Positions 20,681 to 28,953 of a stretch of DNA of 37,385 bases are shown piece by piece. This DNA comes from Balamuthia mandrillaris (lineage: Eukaryota; Discosea; Longamoebia; Balamuthiidae), in the NCBI GenBank assembly GCA_031835245.1, contig JAVKOQ010000443.1:1-37385 (forward strand), in the 5' to 3' direction. Position 1 is the stretch's first letter; each line of letters begins with the position of its first letter. The notes beneath the pieces are model-generated. The model made no database searches, was not told where the DNA came from, and saw only the letters and a program-made list of their open reading frames with translations. The position numbers and the translations under genes were made by a program.

Positions 20681-20737
20681 TTTTTTTTCAACGTTTTATT
20701 TTTTTCTTTTTTTTTTTGGGTTCCGTTAACATATTTT

Positions 20738-20857
20738 GTCGACATTCCGAGGAGTCATCCATTTGGTTTCTCTCTCTTCTACTCTCTCTTATCCTCTCTC
20801 TTCTCCGCAATAATTATTTCCATGATTATCGATAATTGGAACAAATGGAGTGTCGAC
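20738..20857. promoter_or_regulatory. Pair of GTCGAC palindromes upstream of the FAM193-like gene
   Basis: GTCGAC occurs at 20738-20743 (in ATTTTGTCGACA) and at 20852-20857 (on the minus strand ATTATTGTCGACA), 58 and 172 bp before the start at 20680. No gene is seen in 20858-21262; it holds only T-rich DNA and the 3' flank of the repeat-protein gene. Confidence 0.5.
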
Positions 20858-21262
20858 AATAATCCCTCCACCCTCTCCCTTTTCTTTCTGTCCTCTCGTA
20901 TCACCTAAATGTACTCTCTTCAGACTTTGAGGTTGTGTCTCGTTTTTAGTAGTTGCATCTGTTTCGGTCAGCTTTCTTTGTACCCCCTTGATACCCTCTC
21001 CTCGTCTTATTTTGTTTCTCAAGTTAATCTTCTTTCATTTGTTCTTCATGTTAGAAACAATGTTGTTAAACGGGCTGCTTTTAGGATAACAGGTTCATCA
21101 TGTGGTTGGTTATTCTGAAAGCTGAAAACATAAAGGTAATACAAAAAGGGTGCTAAGACTCCAAAAACCCAACCAAAATTTTTTTCTTCTCTTCTTTTCT
21201 TTATTTTCAAAGATGATAGTGTTGACAGAGGGCACCGACTGATGCAAGTCTGTTTACATTGC

Positions 21263-21958
21263 TTACTTGTAAGTTACCTCGTCCGCGCCATCGTAAGCAC
21301 TACCATCATAGGCAACATCACCGCCATCGTAAGAGACATCGCCACCGTCGTAGGAGACATCACCGCCATCATAGGTCACGTCTCCACCATCGTAAGAGAC
21401 GTCGCCTCCATCGTAAGTGACGTCGCCGCCATCGTAGGAAGTATCGCCGCCGTCGTAGGTCACGTCTCCACCGTCATAAGAGACATCTCCTCCGTTGTAG
21501 GTCACATCACCACCATCGTAAGAGACATCACCGCCATCGTAGGTTACTCCTCCAGCGTAATAGCAGCCGCCATCATATTCCACATCGCCTCCATCGTAAG
21601 CAACATCTCCTCCATCGTAGGACACGTCTCCACCATCATAAGTAACGTCCCCGCCGTCATAAGACACATCCCCACCATCATAGGTCACGTCACCGCCATC
21701 ATAAGAAACATCTCCACCATCGTAAGTGACGTCGCCACCATCGTAGGAAGTATCTCCGCCGTCGTAAGTCACGTCTCCGCCGTCATAAGAAACATCTCCT
21801 CCATCGTAGGTCACCTCTCCGCCGTCGTAGGACACGTCTCCGCCGTCGTAGGTCACCTCGTCCCCATCATAGGACACATCCCCAGAGCCATAGTTCACTC
21901 GTGCAAGCGAGGCAGATGCGAACAAGGCCAACAAGGCTACTGTAATGAGAATCTTCAT
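21263..21958 (-). CDS. Secreted protein built of YDGGDV heptad repeats
   Basis: Reading frame of 231 residues with a clear signal peptide (MKILITVALLALFASASLA). The whole mature part is a tandem repeat of seven residues, Y-D-G-G-D-V-[S/T], with Ser and Thr alternating so that the true unit is about fourteen. I count about 27 YDG cores. Variants are few (GDT, YNGG, one YYAGG). A single cysteine sits in the middle (YDGGCYYAGG), which could give a disulfide-linked dimer. The protein ends YDGADEVTYK. The 21-bp DNA repeat varies at third codon positions, so the protein repeat is under selection rather than freshly copied. A periodic Asp/Gly/Tyr sequence suggests an extracellular structural, adhesive or calcium-binding fibre; this is inference and I know no named family. 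The leader is rich in CAA, and a TATA-like box lies about 90 bp upstream. Confidence 0.88.
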   Translation of the reverse strand: MKILITVALLALFASASLARVNYGSGDVSYDGDEVTYDGGDVSYDGGEVTYDGGDVSYDGGDVTYDGGDTSYDGGDVTYDGGDVSYDGGDVTYDGGDVSYDGGDVTYDGGDVSYDGGDVAYDGGDVEYDGGCYYAGGVTYDGGDVSYDGGDVTYNGGDVSYDGGDVTYDGGDTSYDGGDVTYDGGDVSYDGGDVTYDGGDVSYDGGDVSYDGGDVAYDGSAYDGADEVTYK

Positions 21959-22047
21959 GGTCTTTGACTACGGATGTTGTTGTTTTGTTGTTTTGTTGTT
22001 TTTGTTTGTTGTGATTGTTTGTTTGGAGCGACGAGTAGAGAAGCTGC

Positions 22048-22055
22048 TATTTATG
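22048..22055 (-). promoter_or_regulatory. TATA-like box of the repeat-protein gene
   Basis: On the minus strand the sequence reads CATAAATAG, about 90 bp before the ATG at 21958, a normal distance for a TATA box with a short CAA-rich leader between. Confidence 0.5.
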
Positions 22056-22454
22056 CTGGGGGGAGAAGCCCTGATCGTTCATCACAAAAGAGGGACGATG
22101 CCTTGTGATCGGCAGAAACGGAAGGGAAACTGCGCTTCGAATAGGTAAGTGAGCAGAAGTTTGGTCGGCAAACTCTTTGAAAGTGGATGTGTTTTCGGGA
22201 CATTTCCTTTCTTCTTTCTGTATTGCTTGTATCTGTCTTGGGTTCGGTGCACCAGGACAGAGGGTGCGGGAAGCACCAAGATTCAAAAGAAATTCGGTTC
22301 CACAAAGGAAAGAGAGTTTCTTCTGCTGGGCAACCTTGCAATTTACCCTGAGCTATGAGATCATCTGCTAGCAAGAAGCGAGCTAAGTTGGTTGCACACC
22401 AAGCTCAGGCTAGTTCCACACTCTCCTTGTTCTCTCTTCAGTCCTTTCTTACCC

Positions 22455-22616
22455 ATCTGCTGAGCTCCTTGCTAGACTTCTCGCCCACCCCCTCGCTGTC
22501 CGCTTCACTGACCTCTTTGCCGAACTCCCTGCTAGCCTCCTCGCCGACCTCTTTGCCGACCTCTTTGCCGACCTCTTCGCCTACCTCCCTGCTGACCTCT
22601 TTGCCTACCTCTTCGT
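22455..22616. repeat. Degenerate 12-bp tandem repeat
   Basis: About ten imperfect copies of a 12-bp unit close to GACCTCTTTGCC. Frames on both strands are open through it (Leu-Pro-Thr-Ser on plus, Glu-Val-Gly-Lys on minus). Neither strand shows a convincing start, homologue or splice site, so I do not call a gene. The remainder of 22057-22965 holds nothing else I can support. Confidence 0.55.
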
Positions 22617-22938
22617 GAGCCCCCCTTAAAAAATTGGCTCTGATCAAGTGTAGTATCTGTTCTATCTAGCTTAATCTCTAGATGACAGTCGTTCGAGAGC
22701 CTGTCTCTGATGATCATTATATTATTTTTAACCTCAGGGAAGGTGTGAGGTTCTTTTGGTTTGCTGGCTTGCCAGCGGAACCGGCCTCATACCTCGGATC
22801 AGCTCTGCATAGCACTCCCGCAGAGAACGGTCCACCTCCTTTTACTGGTAAATACAAAAATCAACCAAGTGGCGGACACTGCAAAGCTGCATACTCGTGG
22901 CAGAACCCATTGGCACTCGCTCTTCGCAGCAGAAAGCA

Positions 22939-22959
22939 AAAAAAAAAAAAAAAAAAAAA
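22939..22959 (-). terminator. RNA polymerase III T-run terminator of the 5S gene
   Basis: An unbroken run of about 20 A on plus (T on minus) begins seven bases past the 5S 3' end. Polymerase III needs only four or more T. Confidence 0.85.
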
Positions 22960-22965
22960 GAGGGA

Positions 22966-23083
22966 GGATACAGCACGATGGATTCCCGGGTGGTCACCCA
23001 CCCCAGTACTAACATCGCCTGGCGGAGCTTAACTTCGCTGATCGGACGGGAAGCGGTGCTTTCTCCGCAGTATGGCCGTATCC
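22966..23083 (-). rRNA. 5S rRNA: 5S ribosomal RNA
   Basis: The minus strand gives a complete 118-nt 5S rRNA. The 5' end starts GGATACGGCCATACTGCGG and the 3' end finishes GTGCTGTATCC, so GGATAC pairs with GTATCC in helix I. Inside are the universal landmarks CAGCGAAGTTAAGC, GTTAGTACTGGGGTGGGTG and ACCACCCGGGAATCC, which include the internal RNA polymerase III control region. It is followed at once by TCCCTC and a run of about 20 T (22939-22959), a strong polymerase III terminator. From memory the sequence is very close to the 5S rRNA of Acanthamoeba castellanii, which is the best clue to the organism. It is a single copy here, lying alone among protein genes. Confidence 0.95.
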
Positions 23084-23096
23084 GACCGCCAACCCA

Positions 23097-23153
23097 CCTT
23101 CTTGCAGTATGGCCTGTATACGACCTTAAAACTGAACTTCCTGTAGTATGGCG
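23097..23153 (-). repeat. Partial copies of the 5S rRNA 5' end
   Basis: Upstream of the 5S gene the minus strand contains GTATACAGGCCATACTGCAA (23103-23122), matching the 5S start GGATACGGCCATACTGCGG, and a weaker GCCATACTAC at 23143-23152. Spacing between the CCATACT cores is 36 and 39 bp. They look like truncated duplicates or a repeated upstream element. Confidence 0.5.
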
Positions 23154-23545
23154 ACGTTCATGTTCTGCCATAGAGCATCAGCAGCAGCATGACAGGACAG
23201 ATACAGAGGTGGTTTTAAAAAAAAGGCGGGACACCTGCCTTTCTTCCTGCAGCCTCGCCGGAAGCGTTCGAAACAAACAAAGTCGACCGCTAACAAATAT
23301 TTCAGCGGACTGGACGGGACAGTGGAGTGTGCGGGGGTCTATTTTCCCCCGCTAGCAAAAGAAGAAAACTTCCGCGTTACCCACCCACCCTTCGGCGTCA
23401 AGGAACGGGTCTCCTCCCTAGGATACAACACAAAAACCAACACCCCGCACCGCGCCAACACCGCGGACTTTATCGTGTTCCCCTTCTTGCTGCCTCGTGT
23501 CTTTTCGTTCCCCATTCCCTATTAATAATACTCTAATGAATTGTT

Positions 23546-23558
23546 GATATATATTTAA
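23546..23558 (+). promoter_or_regulatory. TATA-like box of the first secreted-protein gene
   Basis: GATATATATTTAA lies about 80 bp before the ATG at 23634, a usual spacing. Confidence 0.5.
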
Positions 23559-23633
23559 CTTCTCTTTCTTCTTCTTCTTCTCTTTCTTTTTTGCATTCTT
23601 CAGTCGCTCCACACACCAAACAAAACCTACCCC

Positions 23634-24529
23634 ATGCAGCCCGCTGTTCTCCTCGTCCTGGTGGCCTCCCTCTGCCTGGTGGCCGCCGCTGCCTCCGCCA
23701 GACCCCTCTCCGTGCAGGACTACTCCTACAAGCCGACCGCCCCATTCGGCAAGGCGCCCCCCGCCCTGGCCCAGGCCTTCCTCACCAACTGGACCGTCTC
23801 CGCCGTGGGCTCCTCCTGGACCAACAAGGTCTTCCTCTCCGGCAGCCTGGCCCTGGACACCAAGCACGGCGCCATGAGGCTGGCCATCGCCGGCGCCCAG
23901 TGGTTCCCCGTTTACTTCGAGACCACCCTCATCGCCAACCCCGACGTGAACCCTGACGAGGTGACCTTCTACTGGTTCGAGAGGAACAACATTTGCTGGA
24001 CCGAGAAGTTTTCTGATGTACGCCTTTCTTTTCTTTTCTTTTGTTTTGTTGGAAAAACACTCTTGTTTTCTTTTTGCTCGACCCATCATCCCCTTTGTTG
24101 AGCTTTTCTAATCTTGTTGTTTATTTTTTTAAACAATAGGGTTATTTGGAGCTGTTCGACTGGAGCATCCCGGAGGACGCCCAGTACGTCAAGGACCAGA
24201 CCGTGGATGGCGTGAAGTGCAGCGTTTGGACCTTCAACCTGACTAGCGGCTTTGTTGATAGCCTCACTGTATGCTTCTTTCTGTTTGTTCGCTTTTTTTT
24301 TTGAACTATTCTAATCCTCCTAATCTTAAAAAAACAGGTTTGGGTGAGCAAAGAGCAGACCAAATACGGTTACCTGGTGAAGCAGGCTCGCAGTGACGAG
24401 GACATTTACGGACTCGGCAAGGTGCTGATCAAGTTCAGCAACAGCGAGGCTGGCCCATTGGACCCTGCCACCTATGCTCCTCCTCACTTGGACTGCGTCA
24501 CCCGTAAGTCACTTTTTCTTCTTGTGTTG

Positions 24530-24567
<38 letters not shown>

Positions 24568-24687
24568 TGGTTCAATGGCTCACGTTGATTGTTGTTCTCA
24601 GCCGACTTTGGCAACTTCATGGCCAAGCGCGATGTTGGCTTTGGCGGCCTCTTCCAGACCATCATCGAGACGCTCACCAACCAGTAA
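23634..24687 (+). CDS. Secreted protein, copy 1 of a tandem pair
   Basis: Protein of 254 residues in four exons: 23634-24017, 24140-24268, 24338-24503 and 24602-24687. It starts with a signal peptide (MQPAVLLVLVASLCLVAAAASA). Landmarks in the mature part are FLTNWTVSAVG, LDTKHGAMRLAIAGAQWFPV, VTFYWFERNNICWTEKFSD, VDGVKCSVWTFNLTSGFVDS, YGYLVKQARSD and GPLDPATYAPPHLDC. Four cysteine-bearing or tryptophan-rich beta stretches, the GVKCxVW motif and the final Pro-Pro-x-x-x-Cys recall secreted LolA-like/ependymin-like proteins of protists; that is a weak resemblance, not an assignment. Two N-x-T glycosylation sites are visible (NWT, NLT). It is unusually GC-rich with strongly biased codons ending in C or G, which suggests high expression. 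The neighbour at 25218 has identical intron positions. AATAAA is at 24717. Confidence 0.9.
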
Positions 24688-24716
24688 AACGAAAACACAC
24701 CCTCTCTTTGCTCTAA

Positions 24717-24722
24717 AATAAA
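24717..24722 (+). terminator. Polyadenylation signal AATAAA of secreted copy 1
   Basis: AATAAA lies 30 bp past the stop codon at 24687. A pure CT tract (about 24752-24799) follows in the intergenic DNA. I see no gene between here and 25218. Confidence 0.55.
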
Positions 24723-24751
24723 GTGAGCCTGGTGAATACTATGAGTTTTGG

Positions 24752-24802
<51 letters not shown>

Positions 24803-25217
24803 CCGGCATCACCGATGGTTTAAAAAAATACTCTGAAGTGCCCAACCCATTCCGAGGAGGAAGAAGAGCGCGACACAGTGCTTGTCTCTCCCACGCCATC
24901 AAGCAGTTCGCTCATCCACGTCGATCGTTTCAACCATCCTTCTGGGACAAACTTGGCATTCCTGGCCTCCCCTCCAATGCGTTTAAAAAAGAAAAAGCTT
25001 CGTGCTTTTAATAACTATTTTTTGAAAAAGGCGTTCGCTATGGTGTATGAGCTGGATCTTGTTTTCAAACCAAATGTCCTCGTGTGTATTGCATCGCTTT
25101 CATTTCAATGTTATTAACATACCGATGCATTACACTGAAGCTTTTGTTTTTTTTTTTGTTTTTAAAACATAACATCATTCTTCGCGACTAAACACCGAAA
25201 CAACAACAACAACAACA

Positions 25218-25979
25218 ATGCAGTCCTCCTCTTCTCTCCGCTTGCTTTTCTGCTTCCTGTTGTCGGCGGCTCTCTGCTCCGCCAGGCCGCTTTCGTTCCA
25301 GGACCTGCCGCTGCGCTCCCCTCCCGCTTTGGCTCAGGCCTTCACCACCAACTGGACGGTGGCGGGCTCGGACGATACGCAACAGGCCTTCCTCTCCGGC
25401 GGGCTTGCCCTGGACGCCAAGCTTGGAGCCATGAGGTTCAGCGTGGCCGGAGCTCATTTTTTCCCCGTTTACTTTGAGACGACCATCATCGCCAACCCCA
25501 ACGTGAACCCCGATGACATCACTTTCTATTGGTTTGAGAGGAACAACATCTGTTGGACCGAGGTCTTTACGGACGTAACGTTTCCCTGTTGTTCTTGTTC
25601 GTTGTCTTTCTTTTCTCTCCTGTTAACAGATAAAAAATAGGGTTACATAGATGTTCTCAGTTGGAGCCTCCCCGACGACGCCCAATACCTCAGGGATGAG
25701 ACCGTGGATGGCGTCAAATGCAGCGTTTGGACCTTTGAACTTCCGGACGGCTTTCCCGGTAGCCTCACTGTACGTTCCGCTTCCCGTTCTCTTCTGCTCT
25801 CTGCTCTCTGCTCTCTGCTCTCTGCTCTCTGCTCTCTGCTCTCTGCTCTCTGCTCTCTGCTCTCTGCTCTCTGCTCTCTGCTCTCTGCTCTCTGCTCTCT
25901 GCTCTCTGCTCTCTGCTCTCTGCTCTCTGCTCTCTGCTCTCTCTGCTCTCTGCTCTCTGCTCTCTGCTCTCTGCTCTCT

Positions 25980-26027
<48 letters not shown>

Positions 26028-26465
26028 AACAAACGAACTAAAACATAAAAACAAAGGTGTGGGTAAACAAAGCGCAAACGCAATACGGTTACTTGGTGAA
26101 GCAAGCCCTCAGCGAACTGCCCATTTTCGGAGCCGGTCTGCTACAGATCACGTTCGACAATACAGTGGCCGGACCATTGGACCCTAGCGTCTATGCTCCT
26201 CCTTCGATGCCCTGCACCAATCGTACATCATTCCCGTCTTCTTCTTCGTTCTTGTTCTTCGTCTTCTTCTCCTGCTTGTTCTTCTTCTTGTTCTTCTTGT
26301 TCTTGTTATTGTTCTTATTGTTATTGTTCTTCTTGTTCTTCTTTTTTGTTTCCTAACATTATTACTTTTGTGTTAACAGCCGATTGGAATGCTGCCATGA
26401 ACAAACGCACTGTTGGCTTTGGTAGATTCATCCAGACCATCGTTAAGATGCTCTCCAACTATTAA
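25218..26465 (+). CDS. Secreted protein, copy 2 of a tandem pair
   Basis: Protein of 245 residues in four exons: 25218-25574, 25641-25769, 26057-26222 and 26380-26465. Exons 2, 3 and 4 have exactly the same lengths (129, 166, 86) and phases as in the gene at 23634, so the pair arose by tandem duplication. The signal peptide is MQSSSSLRLLFCFLLSAALCSA. The mature part shares LSGGLALDAKLGAMRFSVAG, FYWFERNNICWTE, VDGVKCSVWTFELPDG, YGYLVKQALSE and GPLDPSVYAPPSMPC. By eye roughly 60 percent of residues are identical. Intron 2 has swollen with a 7-bp satellite (25796-25978) plus CT repeats, while the matching intron of copy 1 is only 69 bp. A (CAA)6 leader runs straight into the ATG. AATAAA is at 26467. 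Confidence 0.9.
25796..26023 (+). repeat. Intronic TGCTCTC heptamer satellite followed by CT tract
   Basis: About 26 nearly perfect copies of the heptamer GCTCTCT, with one short unit near 25939, run into a CT dinucleotide tract of about 44 bp. The whole array lies inside intron 2 of the 25218 gene. Confidence 0.9.
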
Positions 26466-26466
26466 A

Positions 26467-26472
26467 AATAAA
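26467..26472 (+). terminator. Polyadenylation signal AATAAA of secreted copy 2
   Basis: AATAAA starts one base past the stop codon at 26465. The convergent H3-variant gene ends at 26574. Confidence 0.5.
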
Positions 26473-26573
26473 CATTATCGATATTCAAAGAGAGACGGAA
26501 AACAACAAAACGCTAAGAAGCAAGGAGAAGGAGAAAGAAGAACGAAGGAGAAAAAGAAACTATATACAATTGT

Positions 26574-27428
26574 TTAGCATTCTTTACGCAGTCTTCGGGC
26601 TAACATCATGTCCTTTGGAAAGAGAAAAGAAGAGAGAGAGCACGTTATGATAACGAGGAGAGGGAAGAGAAGGTGGCAAAGTCTTACTTTTGGTTGTACG
26701 TTTATTCTCTTGGAATGCAGAGCACAAGACTACAAACACATGATTAGGAAGGAGAAGAAGAAGAAGAAGAAGAAGAAGAAGAAGAAGAAGAACAAGAAGA
26801 AGAAGGAGAAGAAGAAGAAGAAGAAGAAGAAGAAGAAGAAGAAGAAGAAGAAGAAGAAGAAGAAGAAGAAGAAGAAGACGAAGAACAAGAAGAACGAAGA
26901 ACGAAGAACGAAGAAGAAGAACAAGAACAAGAAGAAAGAACGTACATTAGCATCAGAAAAAAAGCCGATCAAATACTCCTCCGCTGCCTGCTGCAACACC
27001 TTTCAAAGGAGAGCCAAGAATAAGCAAGAGAAGTCAGAGCCAAAATGAAGGAACGCTCTTACTCTCAACGCAGGTTCATCAAACCGAAGCCCTTTGTCAG
27101 AGCGTTCCGCTAACATTTCTCTGGCCAACCTCTCGAAAGCCTTTCTTCGAACGAGCAGATCTTTTCAAGAGATAAAAGAAATAAGAAAAAGTAAACAAAG
27201 AGAACAGAAACAACAAGAAGCAGCAACAACATTACCATGCTGCGGGAAGGTGCGGATCTCCTGTAACGCAACTGCTCCCGGTCTGAAGCAATGGGGCTTC
27301 TTGAGTGGTCGGGACAAAGTAGGTTTGGTGGGTGGTTGTGTTGTGGTGGTGGAAGATGCTGGCGCTGGAAGTCCACCTCCTTGCTGGGAGGAGACCGACC
27401 TGCGTGCAGCCCGCTTCGTTCTCACCAT
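26574..27428 (-). CDS. Divergent histone H3 variant (possible centromeric H3)
   Basis: Core histone variant of 141 residues in five exons on the minus strand: 27236-27428, 27063-27160, 26946-26999, 26688-26729 and 26574-26612. The histone fold is clear: KKPHCFRPGAVALQEIRTF, DLLVRRKAFERLAREMLAE, LQQAAEEYLIGFFSDAN, SCALHSKRINVQPK and [12 protein letters not shown]. The tail is replaced: after MVRTKRAARRS it becomes Gly/Pro/Thr-rich, and no ARKS site at K9 or K27 can be placed. Loop 1 (AERSDKGLRF) is one residue longer than in canonical H3 and in the neighbour. A divergent tail and a longer loop 1 are traits of centromeric H3, so CenH3 is a candidate, but a simple rapidly evolving variant fits too. 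Intron positions are the same as in the H3 gene at 27562-28398. Intron 3 contains a long GAA tract (TTC on the coding strand). Confidence 0.85.
26753..26880 (-). repeat. Intronic TTC tract in the divergent H3 gene
   Basis: GAA/AAG triplets on plus, TTC on the coding strand, about 125 bp, within intron 3 (between exons 26946-26999 and 26688-26729). Apparent poly-Lys and poly-Glu frames through it are not genes. Confidence 0.85.
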
Positions 27429-27458
27429 GTTTTTTTTTTATTTAAAAAATAGTTAATA

Positions 27459-27475
27459 TAGTTTTTATTTCCAGG
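27459..27475 (-). promoter_or_regulatory. H3-pair promoter element, copy 1
   Basis: On the minus strand CCTGGAAATAAAAAC lies about 35-47 bp upstream of the ATG at 27428. Almost the same string stands upstream of the other H3 gene at 28466-28478. Confidence 0.4.
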
Positions 27476-27561
27476 AAAGAATTCTTACTATAAAGCTTTT
27501 CGTCATGTTAAAAACAAATAGAGAAGTGAATTGAAATAGGAGTGTCAGGGCAAGGCTGCTG

Positions 27562-28398
27562 TTAGAAGGCGAGTTCTTTACGAAGTCTGCGAGCTAACAT
27601 CACGTCCTGGAAGGATGGAAGAAGAAGACAACAGAAGAAGAACCAGAACGGAGATGGAGTCAGAAAGAGATAAGGGTAAAGAATGGATTGAAAGGCAGCT
27701 GGTCACGTACCTTTGGCATGACGCTTGTTCGCTTGCCATGAAGGGCACATAGCTGGAAAATAAAATATGAGAAGAAGAAAGAAGAGACGAACAGAGAAAG
27801 AGCGAAGAGGAACAGGAAAGAGGAGCAAGAAGATAGATAGGAAAAGAGAAGCAGAGAACGAAAGAAGATACGTTTGCGTCAGCGAACAGGCCAACCAGAT
27901 ACGCTTCGGTAGCTTGTTGTATAGCCTGTTTGAAAAGAAAGAAAGCGAGAGAGGAAAGCTGCTAAATATTTTTCTTTTTTTGAAAAAAAGAAGAGACAGA
28001 ACGAAAGAAAAGGTACGTTCAGGGCCGGCTTTGCGAAACGAAGGCCGCAACGAAAGTCTTGTGCTATTTCTCTGATAAGCCTCTCAAAAGCCACCCGCCT
28101 AATGATCAAGTCTTTTGAGAAGAAGAAGAAGAAGAAGAAGAAGAAGAGACAAGTAAAACAATTAGAGAACTCTAGACCAGAACTCAAACCCATAAAAAAC
28201 GTGCACACCAGTGCTCTTTTGGAAGGTTCTGATCTCGCGTAACGCAACGGTGCCTGGTCTATAGCGGTGAGGCTTCTGGACGGCAGCAAACCTCCCGAAG
28301 GAGGGTTTGGCAAGCACGGCAGCCTTTTTGGTGGCCAACACTTTTCTCGGCGCTTTCCCACCCGTGGATTTCCTTGCTGTTTGCTTCGTCCTTGCCAT
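27562..28398 (-). CDS. Histone H3 variant with altered K27-K36 region
   Basis: Histone H3 of 141 residues in five exons on the minus strand: 28209-28398, 28017-28111, 27872-27925, 27711-27752 and 27562-27606. The start is canonical ([20 protein letters not shown]), keeping K4, K9, K14 and K18. The segment from about residue 24 to 40 is not: [18 protein letters not shown] replaces the usual AARKSAPATGGVK, so K27 in its ARKS context is gone and the tail is longer. The fold then returns to type: [82 protein letters not shown]. Four introns in an H3 gene is unusual next to the intronless genes of animals. It is tandem with, and shares intron positions and a promoter element with, the divergent variant downstream. 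A TATATATA box is about 60 bp upstream. Confidence 0.92.
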
Positions 28399-28457
28399 TG
28401 TTCTGATAATCAGGCCTTAATGTGTTGCCTTCGAAACTTTGTTGCGAGAAGATTTCT

Positions 28458-28501
28458 TATATATATTTTTATTCCAGGAAATTTTTTGCATTACCGTCGA
28501 C
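28458..28501 (-). promoter_or_regulatory. H3 promoter: TATA box, CCTGGAATAAAAA element and GTCGAC
   Basis: Upstream of ATG 28398 the minus strand reads GTCGAC (28496-28501), then CCTGGAATAAAAA (28466-28478), then TATATATAAG (about 28456-28466). The first element is the palindrome seen in other promoters here, the second is shared with the neighbouring H3 gene. Confidence 0.5.
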
Positions 28502-28608
28502 ACAAAATAGAAGTAAAATAATAATTAATTTTTGGATAATTTTTCCAAAAAAATATGGGCGAGTTACGCCAGAAAGGGTTCCTTTTCTCTCTTCCATTGT
28601 CACCCTGG

Positions 28609-28803
28609 TCACGGATCACGTCCATCACAAAAAAAGAGTTTAGTGGCCACCGCCGCGGCCCCTGCCGCCGGGCGACGGAGAGGGGGAGCCGAACATGTAT
28701 GCTGCACGCCTCTGCCGGCGGCGGGCCGCTGTGGCGCGGCTGCTAGCAGCTCGTCGAGCCTCTGGATGGCCTGGGTAAGCTCTTCCACCGTGTTGCGGTC
28801 CAT
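28609..28803 (-). CDS. Doubtful small ORF of 64 residues
   Basis: GC-rich frame from ATG 28803 between the H3 gene and the Vps62-like gene, both on the same strand. The first 22 residues look like an amphipathic helix (MDRNTVEELTQAIQRLDELL); the rest is Ala/Pro/Arg-rich without features. It has no recognisable homologue. The GC content resembles the coding regions nearby, but it could also be the 3' flank of the neighbour. Confidence 0.35.
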   Translation of the reverse strand: MDRNTVEELTQAIQRLDELLAAAPQRPAAGRGVQHTCSAPPLRRPAAGAAAVATKLFFCDGRDP

Positions 28804-28953
28804 GGTTGCATATATGTTTCTTCTTTACCACCAACTTCTGTTTAACCAAAAAAAAAAAATGGATGAAATGTTTTGCAATTTTTTATTTTAATCCTTTGTT
28901 ATAACCTCAGTTACTGTAACATTGGCTCCTCCAACACCCACAACTGGCTCCAT

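Noticed and set aside
21242-21967. Long open frame on the plus strand opposite the YDGGDV protein
   Set aside because: It is a by-product of the 21-bp repeat. The minus frame has a signal peptide, an ATG, a TATA-like box and a sensible leader; the plus frame has none of these.
22355-22647. Open frames on both strands in the 12-bp repeat
   Set aside because: Simple repeat without a start context, splice sites or homologue on either strand.
25796-25985. Array that could be mistaken for a CRISPR
   Set aside because: The units are 7 bp, directly abutting, with no spacers, and lie in a eukaryotic intron.
25643-26104. Glu-Gln-Arg-Ala-Glu-Ser repeat frame on the minus strand and Leu-Cys-Ser frames on plus
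   Set aside because: They are translations of the GCTCTCT intronic satellite.
26608-27048. Poly-Lys frame on the plus strand
   Set aside because: It is the GAA tract in an intron of the minus-strand H3 variant, whose exons flank it in phase.
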